From Rhodococcus sp. 14-2470-1b (GTDB taxonomy: Bacteria > Actinomycetota > Actinomycetes > Mycobacteriales > Mycobacteriaceae): a DNA stretch of 64,000 nucleotides. Shown here in pieces: positions 49,836 through 58,099 of the stretch (position 1 is the stretch's first letter; each line of letters opens with the position of its first letter). The notes beneath the pieces were generated by a model. That model was not told the origin of the DNA, did not search any database, and worked only from the letters and a program-made list of their open reading frames with translations. Location of the stretch: NCBI RefSeq assembly GCF_002259415.1, contig NZ_NPFY01000008.1:124001-188000 (forward strand), in the 5' to 3' direction. The translations under genes and the position numbers were made by a program.

Positions 49836-51679
49836 GTGCGATGCAATCCCCTCCCCGCAGGCCCAGCGATCCGTTCGTCCCGGCCGAGGTCTGGGTCGGT
49901 GCCGCTCTGATCGTGGGTGTGGTGTTCGCTGTCGCCGGCGGCGGCATGGTCTCCTCGCTGGTCTCGAGCAAGGTGATCGCGATGCCCACCAGCTTCGGTG
50001 AGTTGTTCGCGATCTTCCGCGGGTTGGTCACGAACCCATCGGACCCCGCGGCTGCGTGGCCGGCGACCGCGCAGCCGGGCCCGGCGTGGGTGACCTGGGT
50101 GTGCATTCTCGTGCTCGGTGCGCTGTATACCGCTGTCGCACTGTGGATCAGCTCCGAGATCGACGACTGGCAGCACCACCGCGGTCAGGCCCAACGTGGA
50201 TTCGCCGGTCGACGTGAACTCGTCCGGGCAGGTATCGACGAGAAGAGTGTCCGCAAAGCCGCCGTCGCCACCCGTTCGTCGTTGAAGGGCACGCGGGCAT
50301 CGAAGCTGGACGCGAGCGAGGTCGCTATCGCGTTGGGCCGCAACATGGTCGACCCCGACAAGATCGTCTACATCAAGCAGAACGACTGCATGCTCGTCGA
50401 AGGCGTCACCGGCTCGGGTAAGACCTGGCGTGTGGCGTATCAGCGCTGCATGGACGCACCCGGCACCCTGCTTGTGACCTCGACGAAAGTGGACCTGATC
50501 TCGGCGACGTACGAGCACCGCGCCGCGCTCGGGAGGGTGTCGATCTTCGATCCGGACAACATCACCGGATGGCCCGACCCGATCCGCTGGTCGATCCTCT
50601 CCGGATGCCAGGACCCGGACGTGGCGATCCGCCGCGCCCAGAGCTTGGTATCGGCAATGCCGATGGGAGACACCAAGAACGGCGGCTACTGGGAAGACAA
50701 AGCCGTCGTGCTGCTGCGCTGCTACCTGCACGCGGCCGCGATCAGCGGCGCGGACCTGGCCACGCTGCGCGTATGGGTGAACTCGCGTAAAGGCCGCGAA
50801 CCACGCGAGATCTTAATGCGGACGATGCCCGGCTGGGAAGCCGAACTCGGCCAGATCCTCGACTCCGGATCGGACTCCTCCGACGACATGATCGGCGCGG
50901 CCAGCAGACTCCTCGCCCCGCTCGCCTCCCCCGCACTGCTCAAGGCCGTCGATGTGCCGATGAGCGAGTCGTTCGACATCGACGAGTTCATTCGATCCGG
51001 CACGGACACGCTGTATCTGGTGTCCAAGGGCAAGGACAACTCCGCGGCACCGTTCATCGCGGCCCTGGCCAGCGAAGTGCACTACCTCGCCGACCGGCAT
51101 TCGCAGACCCTGCCCGGTGGCCGATTCGATCCCCCGATCCGATTCGAGCTCGACGAAGTCAACAACGTCGCCCCGATCCCCGGCCTGCCGGATCTGATGT
51201 CGGACTCGGGCGGCCGGGGTATCACCATCCACGCCTACGCCCACAACGAAGAGCAGAACAAGCTCCGCTGGGGCGCGGTCGCCGGCAAGATGTTCGCCGA
51301 CAACTCCCCCGCCCGCCTGATCCTGCCCGGCCTCAAAGGCGACGAGCTGCACGCGATCTCGAAGATGCTCGGCGACCGGTACGAGTGGCAGCCCTCCGGG
51401 AACGCCCAGTCCGGGCCGACGCTGCGGGAGGTACCGGTGATGTCGCCGGCCCAGATCCGTCAGATGGACCCCGATCAAGGCCTGCTGATCTACCGGACCG
51501 CGCCGCCGATCCTGGTGCACCTACCGACGGTGTGGGACGAGAACCCGTCACGTGCCGCGGTGATGCGCTCGCAGAACGTGTTCGACGAGATCGTGGCATC
51601 GGGCACCGCGCCTCGTACCGAGGTCCGGTCCGGCGCGGTGGTGCTCGACAAGGTCAGTGACGGGACGACACTGTCGTGA
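49832..51679 (+). CDS. VirD4/TraG-type coupling protein
   Basis: A 615-residue type IV coupling protein that would bring the relaxase-DNA complex to the channel. Two N-terminal membrane helices (about 18-45 and 87-107: VWVGAALIVGVVFAVAGGGMV; VTWVCILVLGALYTAVALWI) are followed by the P-loop ATPase with Walker A GVTGSGKT (191-198) and Walker B in RFELDEVNNVAPIP (about 437-450). The HAYAHNEEQNKLRWG segment is TraG/TraD-like. It overlaps both neighbours by 4 nt. Together with the MobF relaxase at 58100 it completes the DNA-processing side of transfer. Confidence 0.9.
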   Translation: MSAMQSPPRRPSDPFVPAEVWVGAALIVGVVFAVAGGGMVSSLVSSKVIAMPTSFGELFAIFRGLVTNPSDPAAAWPATAQPGPAWVTWVCILVLGALYTAVALWISSEIDDWQHHRGQAQRGFAGRRELVRAGIDEKSVRKAAVATRSSLKGTRASKLDASEVAIALGRNMVDPDKIVYIKQNDCMLVEGVTGSGKTWRVAYQRCMDAPGTLLVTSTKVDLISATYEHRAALGRVSIFDPDNITGWPDPIRWSILSGCQDPDVAIRRAQSLVSAMPMGDTKNGGYWEDKAVVLLRCYLHAAAISGADLATLRVWVNSRKGREPREILMRTMPGWEAELGQILDSGSDSSDDMIGAASRLLAPLASPALLKAVDVPMSESFDIDEFIRSGTDTLYLVSKGKDNSAAPFIAALASEVHYLADRHSQTLPGGRFDPPIRFELDEVNNVAPIPGLPDLMSDSGGRGITIHAYAHNEEQNKLRWGAVAGKMFADNSPARLILPGLKGDELHAISKMLGDRYEWQPSGNAQSGPTLREVPVMSPAQIRQMDPDQGLLIYRTAPPILVHLPTVWDENPSRAAVMRSQNVFDEIVASGTAPRTEVRSGAVVLDKVSDGTTLS

Positions 51680-52308
51680 CCGCGCCAGGCGGCGAGCAGG
51701 AAGAGTTGGTGCCGTCGCGGTTCACCTGGCGGTACCTCGATGCCGAGCAGGCTCGGGCCCTGTGGTCGGAGCTGATCGACTGGACCACGTGGCTGCGGGA
51801 GCGCTACGAGCTCGGCACCAAGATTCCGCCGTGCTGGTATCGCCACGATCCCGTCGTCGAGGAACTGAGCGCCCTGATGGCGGCGTGGACCGATGCCTAC
51901 TATCGCGGTGACGAGTACCGGGACGACCTCACCGCCTGGCACACCCAATGGTTTCGGCCGCTCATGGCCCGTATGCGTGACATCTCGGACTTCGACAGTT
52001 GCACCCACGATCGGTGCGCGCATCGCCCGTTGCCGTCGGCCACGCTCGACGGCATCGAGGAGTTCGTCGACGCCGACGTCGACGCCCGCCCCGAACCATC
52101 GCCGGCCCCGCCTGCCCCACCGGCACCGGTCGTCGACGTCACCGCGGCCGAGGAAGTAGGCACCATCCCCGCCGACGACATGGACATGGCCATCGACTCC
52201 GGCCTCGCAGAACCGCTCGACCCCGCCGACCCCGACAGCCCCGTGAGCTTCGAGGGCATCGAATGGACCTTCAACGCCCCAATGGGTGCCTGGGTGCCCT
52301 TCCCATGA
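51676..52308 (+). CDS. DUF4913 family protein
   Basis: A 210-residue protein starting at a GTG that overlaps the coupling-protein stop. The first about 110 residues (VPSRFTWRYLDAEQARALWSELIDWTTWLRERYEL then IPPCWYRHDPVVEELSALMAAW) match DUF4913, a small helical domain found mainly in actinobacterial conjugation and phage clusters. The C-terminal half is acidic and Pro-rich, then ends FEGIEWTFNAPMGAWVPF. It is the last gene of this transfer block. Function unknown; association with the coupling protein is inferred from the overlap. Confidence 0.8.
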   Translation: MTAPGGEQEELVPSRFTWRYLDAEQARALWSELIDWTTWLRERYELGTKIPPCWYRHDPVVEELSALMAAWTDAYYRGDEYRDDLTAWHTQWFRPLMARMRDISDFDSCTHDRCAHRPLPSATLDGIEEFVDADVDARPEPSPAPPAPPAPVVDVTAAEEVGTIPADDMDMAIDSGLAEPLDPADPDSPVSFEGIEWTFNAPMGAWVPFP

Positions 52309-52679
52309 CCGATCCGCGTCCCTGAACTGCGGGTTCCCGAGTTCACCGCGGTCTGCGCTGCCGCACACCCCGCCCGGATACGGCACGCGCACCGCTCGGA
52401 AGCGAACCCGCTGAACCCAGGCACCGGCCGAGTGTTCCCCGCCCGGACACGGCCGGCGCTTGGGGACACCTCTACGACGCCTGACACAATCACGTGTAGG
52501 GATCTTGAGACAACAGATGCCACTGCGGCGAGGATTGACGGCACGTTAGGGCAATCCGCAGGTAGAGGCATACGAAAATGGGAACTACACACACCCAAAT
52601 GCAGCAGGTGGGGCCGGGTGGCGGGAGCTTAGCTACTCGCCTATGCGGTCGAGAGCTGCCGGTCGGGGCTGGCGAGGCG
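52309..52679. other. 371-base gap after the transfer operon
   Basis: No supported gene. Codon bias fades, base composition drops and frames are short. It probably contains the end of the transfer transcript; the convergent RES-domain gene ends at its right edge. Confidence 0.45.
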
Positions 52680-53879
52680 CTACTCGCAGGCTCCATTCAA
52701 GCGGTCAGCGTTGGTAGCGAGTTTGACACCAATTTGAAGGCTCGTCGGATCCAGGTGCAACACTGCACCGTCGTCTTTTCCTGCATCGCTGCAGTCGTGG
52801 TTACCCCGGAAGAGCACGTAGTTGAAACGGCCGGGGCTCTGCACACTCTGGTAGCGGATGCCATCGACAGGATCCACACAGAATGATCGGATGCCTTCGG
52901 AAACAACGAGCTGAGTCGCCCGGTAGTCCTCGCCATCGTGCAGTGGACGTGCGATTTCATCCACGAAGCCGTGCAGGAAATCGGCATCGTAGTAGTCGTC
53001 TCGTTCGTTGGGATCGAAGATGTTCGGGTAGTAATTAACTTGACTCAAATCGAGAATAGTTAGGTCCTTCATTGCACGGAACGCCCCGACCGTCGCGTAC
53101 TGGCACTCGGTGTACCCAAGGATTTCGGCGTACGTAGTTTCAGGGTCTTCCGAACCGTAGAACATCGACACTCCGCCCGGACTGAACCGATTATCGCGAG
53201 CGAAACGGTCTGGTGCCGAACCTAATTCAGCGCCTGTGACCTGAAAATCAGGTTCACGACGTGCATGTGGCCTAGACCGCCAAAGCATCGTGCCTTCCTC
53301 TAGCACCGTGATGGCTCCGGGGACAATGAATGTGACGATTTGTTCCAACCTGCGAAGAAACTTCTGTGGCGACACGACAAGTGGGCTATCCTGCCGGTCT
53401 CGGTCTTGCGCGTGGTCCTTGAACCGCTCCCACCCAAGCTTCAAATGCAGCCTGCTCCAACCGAAGTCGTGATAGGTCCAAACGTCGGCACCGAGTGAAT
53501 GTTTGATCTCGCGCAGAAGTAGAAATCCACCGTCCCCTACTGCGCCGTCGCAGTAGCCGACGACTTCCTCGACAGAGAGCCAGGTCAGCCCGTCACCACC
53601 GTCGCTGGGCGGATTGCCTTGTTCACTGCCTGTGGTTAAGACAACGGACAGACCGTCGTACACCAGCTCCATGTACTTACTCCAAGAGATGGCAACGGTC
53701 TCCCCCAACGGCTCCATTGCTATCTCGCAGAAAGAGCACGAACTCCACCGAGGGTTTCCTTCGTCGTCCGGGTCCGCCTGGTCCGCAATTTCGCGGGCGC
53801 GTTCGTACAGCGCCGACCCCATACAGCGCGTGCACACGGATTCAACGTCGATCTCACCGGGCGGATCCATACACACCAT
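52680..53879 (-). CDS. RES-domain protein with N-terminal zinc-ribbon
   Basis: A 399-residue protein. An N-terminal four-cysteine ribbon (CTRC at 16-19; CSFC at 48-51) and a helical HEPN/RES-associated region (about 60-190) precede a RES domain (about 195-390) with the Arg in MLWRSRPHARRE, the SMFYGSEDPETTYAEI segment and LVVSEGIR. RES proteins include NAD+-degrading toxins of Xre-RES pairs; here the longer architecture suggests a defence-type or regulated version. GGAG lies before the ATG at 53879. The neighbouring RHH gene is upstream on the same strand, with a 192-nt gap. Confidence 0.75.
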   Translation of the reverse strand: MVCMDPPGEIDVESVCTRCMGSALYERAREIADQADPDDEGNPRWSSCSFCEIAMEPLGETVAISWSKYMELVYDGLSVVLTTGSEQGNPPSDGGDGLTWLSVEEVVGYCDGAVGDGGFLLLREIKHSLGADVWTYHDFGWSRLHLKLGWERFKDHAQDRDRQDSPLVVSPQKFLRRLEQIVTFIVPGAITVLEEGTMLWRSRPHARREPDFQVTGAELGSAPDRFARDNRFSPGGVSMFYGSEDPETTYAEILGYTECQYATVGAFRAMKDLTILDLSQVNYYPNIFDPNERDDYYDADFLHGFVDEIARPLHDGEDYRATQLVVSEGIRSFCVDPVDGIRYQSVQSPGRFNYVLFRGNHDCSDAGKDDGAVLHLDPTSLQIGVKLATNADRLNGACE

Positions 53880-54071
53880 GTCAGTCTCCGATCGCGAGAC
53901 GGCCGAGACCAGTCAGTGATGCCGAAGCCTTGCCTGACGCCGCCCATAACAATCTTCGTGGCCGATTGAAGCTCGCTACCGAAAGCATTGCAACCCGCAA
54001 TAGACCACGTTCCAGCTGCGTTCACGCTCGCGCACAAAGCAACAGGGTCTACCTGATTGTTCGTCGAGCGG

Positions 54072-54275
54072 CTACTCCCGCAACAGGGATTGTGCGCGCT
54101 CGATGCGCTCACGAAGGCCTTGCTGAAAATTCTCATCTCCCGCAACGGCACCTATGTGACTGTCGATTGCTGCCCGTATCACCTCGGAGACAGGTTGATT
54201 CGAGACGCTCGCAACAGTTTCAAGCATCTCGGCTTGCTCCGAGGACAGTCTGATGGTCATGGCCTTGTTCGACAT
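54072..54275 (-). CDS. Ribbon-helix-helix DNA-binding protein
   Basis: A 67-residue CopG/Arc-type protein: strand MTIRLSSEQAEML, helix LETVASVSNQ and helix PVSEVIRAAIDSHI, then a charged tail. Such proteins are typical antitoxin repressors or operon regulators and bind short palindromes as dimers. The start is uncertain: the ATG at 54275 lacks a ribosome site but has TAGTCT about 8 nt upstream (leaderless?), and an upstream GTG is possible. A 22-bp palindrome lies 57 nt upstream, between it and the ubiquitin-like operon. Confidence 0.75.
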   Translation of the reverse strand: MSNKAMTIRLSSEQAEMLETVASVSNQPVSEVIRAAIDSHIGAVAGDENFQQGLRERIERAQSLLRE

Positions 54276-54331
54276 AGACGCAAGACTACGCTCAGCCACC
54301 ACAGTTAGCTAGCCATGCTGATATTACGATG

Positions 54332-54353
54332 CCGTGATACCGTGGTATCACGG
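54332..54353. promoter_or_regulatory. 22-bp palindrome between the RHH and ubiquitin-like operons
   Basis: CCGTGATACC, two bases, then its exact complement GGTATCACGG. It lies in the divergent promoter region, 40 nt before the double-ubiquitin start. A small second inverted repeat (GTGC, six bases, GCAC) follows. The natural candidate ligand is the RHH protein encoded at 54072-54275. Confidence 0.75.
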
Positions 54354-54393
54354 TGCAAAACCGCACCGGTAAAGCAAACTTCAGGAGAAAGTC

Positions 54394-54867
54394 ATGACCA
54401 AGCCTTCTAATCCGCACCAAGTTGCAGTTCACATCGACGGGACGCAGTACAGCCATCCAGCCGGCACCATCACCTCTGCGCAGATCCGCCGAATCCCGAA
54501 TCCCGACATCCCTCTGGAAAAGCAGATCTGGCTGGACATCGACGATGCCCAGGATCGATTGCTGGCCGAAGATGCGCGTTTCGAGCTGACCGGTGGGGAG
54601 CACTTCTACAGTGAAGTACCGGCTGTCACACTCACGATCGATCGCGCTGCCTACGAGGTTCACGCTCGCAAAATGACCGGTGCCGAATTGAGGGTGGTCC
54701 CATCGCCGGACGTGGCAGCAGATCGTGATCTATGGATGGATGTGCCGGATGCTCGGGACCGCAAGATACAAGACGAGGACGTCATCGCTCTCACAGACAA
54801 GATGCGCTTCTTCACAGCCCCCGGCCGTATCAACCCAGGTGCCGCTCAGTCGGGGGTCGAACGATGA
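54394..54867 (+). CDS. Double ubiquitin-like protein (multiubiquitin family)
   Basis: A 157-residue protein of two ubiquitin-like repeats, about residues 8-74 and 78-143. The repeats share the pattern V-x-I-D-G, A-x-(I/L)-R, D-x-x-x-(L/I)-W-x-D, D-A-(Q/R)-D-R and a terminal F-Y/F-F-T strand (compare IDGTQYSHPAGTITSAQIRR with YEVHARKMTGAELRVVPSP). The C-terminus is FFTAPGRINPGA and then eight residues; there is no Gly-Gly end. In multiubiquitin proteins the conjugation end is formed by JAB cleavage, so trimming after Gly149 is possible here. GGAG precedes the ATG. First gene of a five-gene overlapping operon. Confidence 0.85.
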   Translation: MTKPSNPHQVAVHIDGTQYSHPAGTITSAQIRRIPNPDIPLEKQIWLDIDDAQDRLLAEDARFELTGGEHFYSEVPAVTLTIDRAAYEVHARKMTGAELRVVPSPDVAADRDLWMDVPDARDRKIQDEDVIALTDKMRFFTAPGRINPGAAQSGVER

Positions 54868-55247
54868 AGTTGCCGACGATCGATGCACGGTTTCTCAACG
54901 ACTCCGGTATCACCTACAGGACTTTCGACGACGGTTCGGGAATGTGCAACGTGGAATTACTCGACTTCCCTCTGCCGCAAGGCCTGAGCACTAACAAAGC
55001 TAATGTGCTCTTCCGGTTGTCCGCGAATTACCCAGACACCCCTCCCGACATGTGGTGGCTGATCCCTCACCTCACTACAGCTGCAGGCACCGTTATCGCA
55101 GCGACAGAATGCCAGGAAACGTTCGACGGCAGGGTGTGGCAGCGTTGGTCGCGACACTTGGACGCCGGCGCGTGGAGACCCGGTATCGACAGCCTCGAAA
55201 GTTACGTCCGGCTGCTGCGCAGCGAGCTGTCGACGGCCGCGGCATGA
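54864..55247 (+). CDS. E2-like (UBC family E) conjugating protein
   Basis: A 127-residue protein of the prokaryotic E2 family E. The marker segment is YPDTPPDMWWLIPHL (P-x-P-P-D-M-W-W) and WQRWSRHLDAGAWRPGIDSLESYVRLL, which in such proteins follows the active site. Only two cysteines exist, Cys28 and Cys83. Cys83 in ATECQETFDGRVW lies where the catalytic thioester Cys would be. Its ATG overlaps the ubiquitin-like stop (ATGA), and its TGA overlaps the JAB-E1 start. It would pass the activated ubiquitin-like protein to targets. Confidence 0.85.
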   Translation: MKLPTIDARFLNDSGITYRTFDDGSGMCNVELLDFPLPQGLSTNKANVLFRLSANYPDTPPDMWWLIPHLTTAAGTVIAATECQETFDGRVWQRWSRHLDAGAWRPGIDSLESYVRLLRSELSTAAA

Positions 55248-56695
55248 CTACAGATAACGACAAGTGCGTAGCCGATTCGGGATCGGCCACATCGGTCGTA
55301 CGTATGACCGACCCAGTTCACGACGCTCTTCTAAAAATGGCGCAAGGACCCGTCGAGTCGGCCGCGGTTCTCCTCGCCCAGGTCGAGGGCGAGGGAACCT
55401 CGATGCAGATGGTTATTATTTCGGTCCATCCCGTTCCCGACCACGCCTACCACGTCAGGACTGACCGAAGTCTTGAGATCGGCTCGGAGGGTTACATGCC
55501 GGTCCTGGCAGCCGCGGAAACGGAGGGCGCGGTCGCAATCTGGGTTCATACCCACCCCGGCGACGGCGCGAGAGTCTCCCCCAGCCAACACGACCTCCAG
55601 GTCAATGCCGATTTGCTACCGGTTTTCACCCTCCGTTCGTCACCCTCCGTCTACGGATGGTTGGTTATCGGGCACCAAAACGGTCGCCTCTCCTTCACCG
55701 GAGCCCTGGAATTCGAGGACGGTGCGGTCAACCCGCTGGAGCGTCTATCCGTCGTTGGTTCCCGGGTTCGTCGGATCGTGGCACAGGACAGTCAGGATCG
55801 CACAAAGGGGTCTGACGGGCACGCCACCGTCGAGGAGCTACCGGATCTCTTCGACCGCAACATTCGCGCTCTGGGGACCGAGGTACAGAAGGTGATCAAC
55901 GATTTGACCCTGGCTGTCGTCGGTGCTGGAGGAACGGGGTCCGCTGTGGCCGAGCAGCTTGTAAGGCTCGGCGCGCGTCACATTCTGCTAATCGATCCCG
56001 ACACGCTTTCCAGTAGCAACACCACCCGCGTGTACGGATCGACCCCTGCTGACGTTGGCAGATACAAGGTTGACGTTCTTGCCGAGCATCTCACTCGCAT
56101 CGCCCCAGACCTCGACGTCCGAACGGTCGTGGGGTCGATCACTCAAGAATCAATCGCGCGTCGCCTCGTAGAGGTGGACATGGCGTTCGGATGCACCGAC
56201 GACAACGCGGGGCGCCTACGCCTGTCACGACTACCGTTTTACTACCTTGTTCCGGTAATCGACTGTGGCATCAAGCTCGATTCCGATGCCGCCGAAATCA
56301 TTTCGGGAATCTTCGGGCGGGTAACCACCGTGCATCCTGGGACGGCATGTCTGCTGTGCCGCGGCCGCGTTGACACGGCGCTGGCCGATGCTGAGGTGCG
56401 TACCACCGAAGAGCAGGGTCAGCTGGTGAAGGAGGGTTATGCGCCCGCCTTGCCCGGTGTGGAACCGGCGCTCGTTCCGTTTACCACAATGACCGCGGCC
56501 TGGGCAGTGTCCGAATTTCTTGAGCGGCTGATCGGTTACGGCGAAAATCCCACGCCATCAGAGCTGCTGTTGTTGGTCCATGATCGGCGGGTGCGCGCCA
56601 ACGCACAAACCCCCACCACCGGACACTATTGTGACCCCAACCGGCAGTTGGATTATGACCGCGATATGTTCCTCGGAATGAACTGGTCGGTATGA
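55244..56695 (+). CDS. JAB peptidase-E1 activating enzyme fusion
   Basis: A 483-residue two-domain protein. Residues about 22-180 are a JAB/JAMM metalloprotease: E39, H102-T-H104 and, after PGDGARVSP, S114-x2-D117, with two extra residues in the spacer versus the usual H-x7-S. Residues about 200-483 are a ThiF/E1 domain: GAGGTGSAVAEQLVRLG (ATP), then LIDPDTLSSSNTTR and GRYKVDVLAEHL. C369 and C372 (CLLC) are probable zinc ligands, and C317, C341 or C463 could be the catalytic Cys. The fusion would both process or deconjugate the ubiquitin-like protein and activate it. Overlaps both neighbours by 4 nt. Confidence 0.9.
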   Translation: MTTDNDKCVADSGSATSVVRMTDPVHDALLKMAQGPVESAAVLLAQVEGEGTSMQMVIISVHPVPDHAYHVRTDRSLEIGSEGYMPVLAAAETEGAVAIWVHTHPGDGARVSPSQHDLQVNADLLPVFTLRSSPSVYGWLVIGHQNGRLSFTGALEFEDGAVNPLERLSVVGSRVRRIVAQDSQDRTKGSDGHATVEELPDLFDRNIRALGTEVQKVINDLTLAVVGAGGTGSAVAEQLVRLGARHILLIDPDTLSSSNTTRVYGSTPADVGRYKVDVLAEHLTRIAPDLDVRTVVGSITQESIARRLVEVDMAFGCTDDNAGRLRLSRLPFYYLVPVIDCGIKLDSDAAEIISGIFGRVTTVHPGTACLLCRGRVDTALADAEVRTTEEQGQLVKEGYAPALPGVEPALVPFTTMTAAWAVSEFLERLIGYGENPTPSELLLLVHDRRVRANAQTPTTGHYCDPNRQLDYDRDMFLGMNWSV

Positions 56696-57042
56696 AAAGG
56701 CTTCGAGCCAGTCTCCGGGCCGGCCTGGAGAGCCTGCGCGCACACCTAGCCCCTTCCTTGCGGATACAAAAGACGCCATACGCTTCGGTGATCGATGTAC
56801 CGGAGCATCTTCCTCGCCGATCGGCGGCGCTGGTACGCAAAGGCAACCACGACCAGTGGCTGGTCTTCGACTGCCCATGTCGGTCAGGGCATCGCGTGAT
56901 GCTCGCTCTCGATCGTCGAGTGAGACCTCACTGGACCGTGTCCGCAGCGAAACCTTTAACACTGCGGCCAAGCGTTGACGAAGTGAGCAAATCGGGACGA
57001 TGCCACTATTTGATCAGACGAGGGAAGGTCATCTGGGTATGA
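56692..57042 (+). CDS. DUF6527 family protein
   Basis: A 116-residue basic protein matching DUF6527, a small family found with prokaryotic ubiquitin-like operons. Conserved features are the Cys-Pro-Cys and His cluster (DCPCRSGHRVML; C61, C63, H67), the Trp81 region (PHWTVS) and the Cys-His end RCHYLIRRGKVIW (C104, H105). These suggest a zinc site. An N-terminal 24-residue Arg/Leu-rich helix precedes the domain. Start and stop both overlap neighbouring genes by 4 nt. Biochemical role unknown; being inside the operon it may be a specificity or accessory factor. Confidence 0.8.
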   Translation: MKRLRASLRAGLESLRAHLAPSLRIQKTPYASVIDVPEHLPRRSAALVRKGNHDQWLVFDCPCRSGHRVMLALDRRVRPHWTVSAAKPLTLRPSVDEVSKSGRCHYLIRRGKVIWV

Positions 57043-58013
57043 CAGACAAGCCAAGCACTTCACGCGTCGACGAACCGCCCGCCAACGAGCGGCTGAAGTT
57101 TGGCCCTATCGCTCCATCACCGGCCACTCCATCACCGACTGCTCCGGCTACGTCTGTCGGTCCCGCGTTGCGCAGAACACCGCTGTTCGAAGCAATCAAT
57201 TCCGCCCGCTATTCACGGCAGACGTTGATCCGGGACATCGAGAGTCAAACTGGGAACACTTTGCTCTGCATAGTGGCCGAGCACGGTCAAATTTCGCGCT
57301 CGTACGCGACAGCAGTGGTGGATCTACTTCATAACGTCGACGGCGGCACCAATATAGATCTATTGCTGAACTCTCCTGGCGGAGACATCGATACTGCCGA
57401 GAAGCTGACCACTCTGATCAGGAAGAAAGCAGGAAAAGGAACCGTCCGTGTCATCGTTCCGGACTATGCGAAAAGTGCTGCAACGCTGATCGCTCTCGGT
57501 GCTGACCAGATTGTCATGAGCGATACCTCCGAGCTCGGCCCCATCGACCCTCAAGTTACTTTGCCGGACACAAACGGCGGTAGTTCTATCCACTCCGCCC
57601 GAAGCTACATCGATGCGTACGAGCAGCACGCCGAGGCTCTGCGTGCCAACCCCGAGGATCCAGTCGCACGGCTCATGCTCGACAAATTAGATCCGGCCGT
57701 TCTTGAGAAACTCACACGAGCCTCTAAGCGATCGACGGTCATCGCCTCGGAGTTGCTGCGGACGGCGATGGTCAGGGACGGGGACACTGCTGACGACATC
57801 GCTTCCAGACTTTCCGACACAGCGCAATGGCATTCGCACGGACAAATGATCGGGCACGAACGCTGTAGCGGATTGGGTCTGACTGTTACCTATCTCGACC
57901 CCCGGAGCGACCTCTGGGAAGCGTTATGGCGACTCTACTGCCTGCAAGCCTATTCGCTGCCCACCGGCGGAACAACACTGTTTGAGAGCAAGGTGGCTTC
58001 GCTACCGCTGTAA
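57039..58013 (+). CDS. Clp-fold serine protease (SDH family), coupled to the ubiquitin-like operon
   Basis: A 324-residue protein with a disordered Pro-rich N-terminus (about 1-45) and a ClpP/SppA-type fold. The oxyanion-loop segment is LLLNSPGGDID (111-116), the nucleophile Ser146 is in PDYAKSAATLIALGAD, and ELGPIDPQV and WHSHGQMIGH (H265/H267) supply Asp and His candidates. It is soluble, without an obvious signal or membrane anchor. Its ATG overlaps the DUF6527 stop, so it is made in step with the conjugation enzymes. Degradation of conjugated targets is the obvious hypothesis, but no unfoldase is encoded with it. Confidence 0.82.
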   Translation: MTDKPSTSRVDEPPANERLKFGPIAPSPATPSPTAPATSVGPALRRTPLFEAINSARYSRQTLIRDIESQTGNTLLCIVAEHGQISRSYATAVVDLLHNVDGGTNIDLLLNSPGGDIDTAEKLTTLIRKKAGKGTVRVIVPDYAKSAATLIALGADQIVMSDTSELGPIDPQVTLPDTNGGSSIHSARSYIDAYEQHAEALRANPEDPVARLMLDKLDPAVLEKLTRASKRSTVIASELLRTAMVRDGDTADDIASRLSDTAQWHSHGQMIGHERCSGLGLTVTYLDPRSDLWEALWRLYCLQAYSLPTGGTTLFESKVASLPL

Positions 58014-58099
58014 CCGGCGCGCGCCAGGCCGGTCCACGCCAGGGGCGTGCTCATGCTTCTGGCTCGGTGGCACTACTGGCAACGGAAGGTGCGGCTGGC

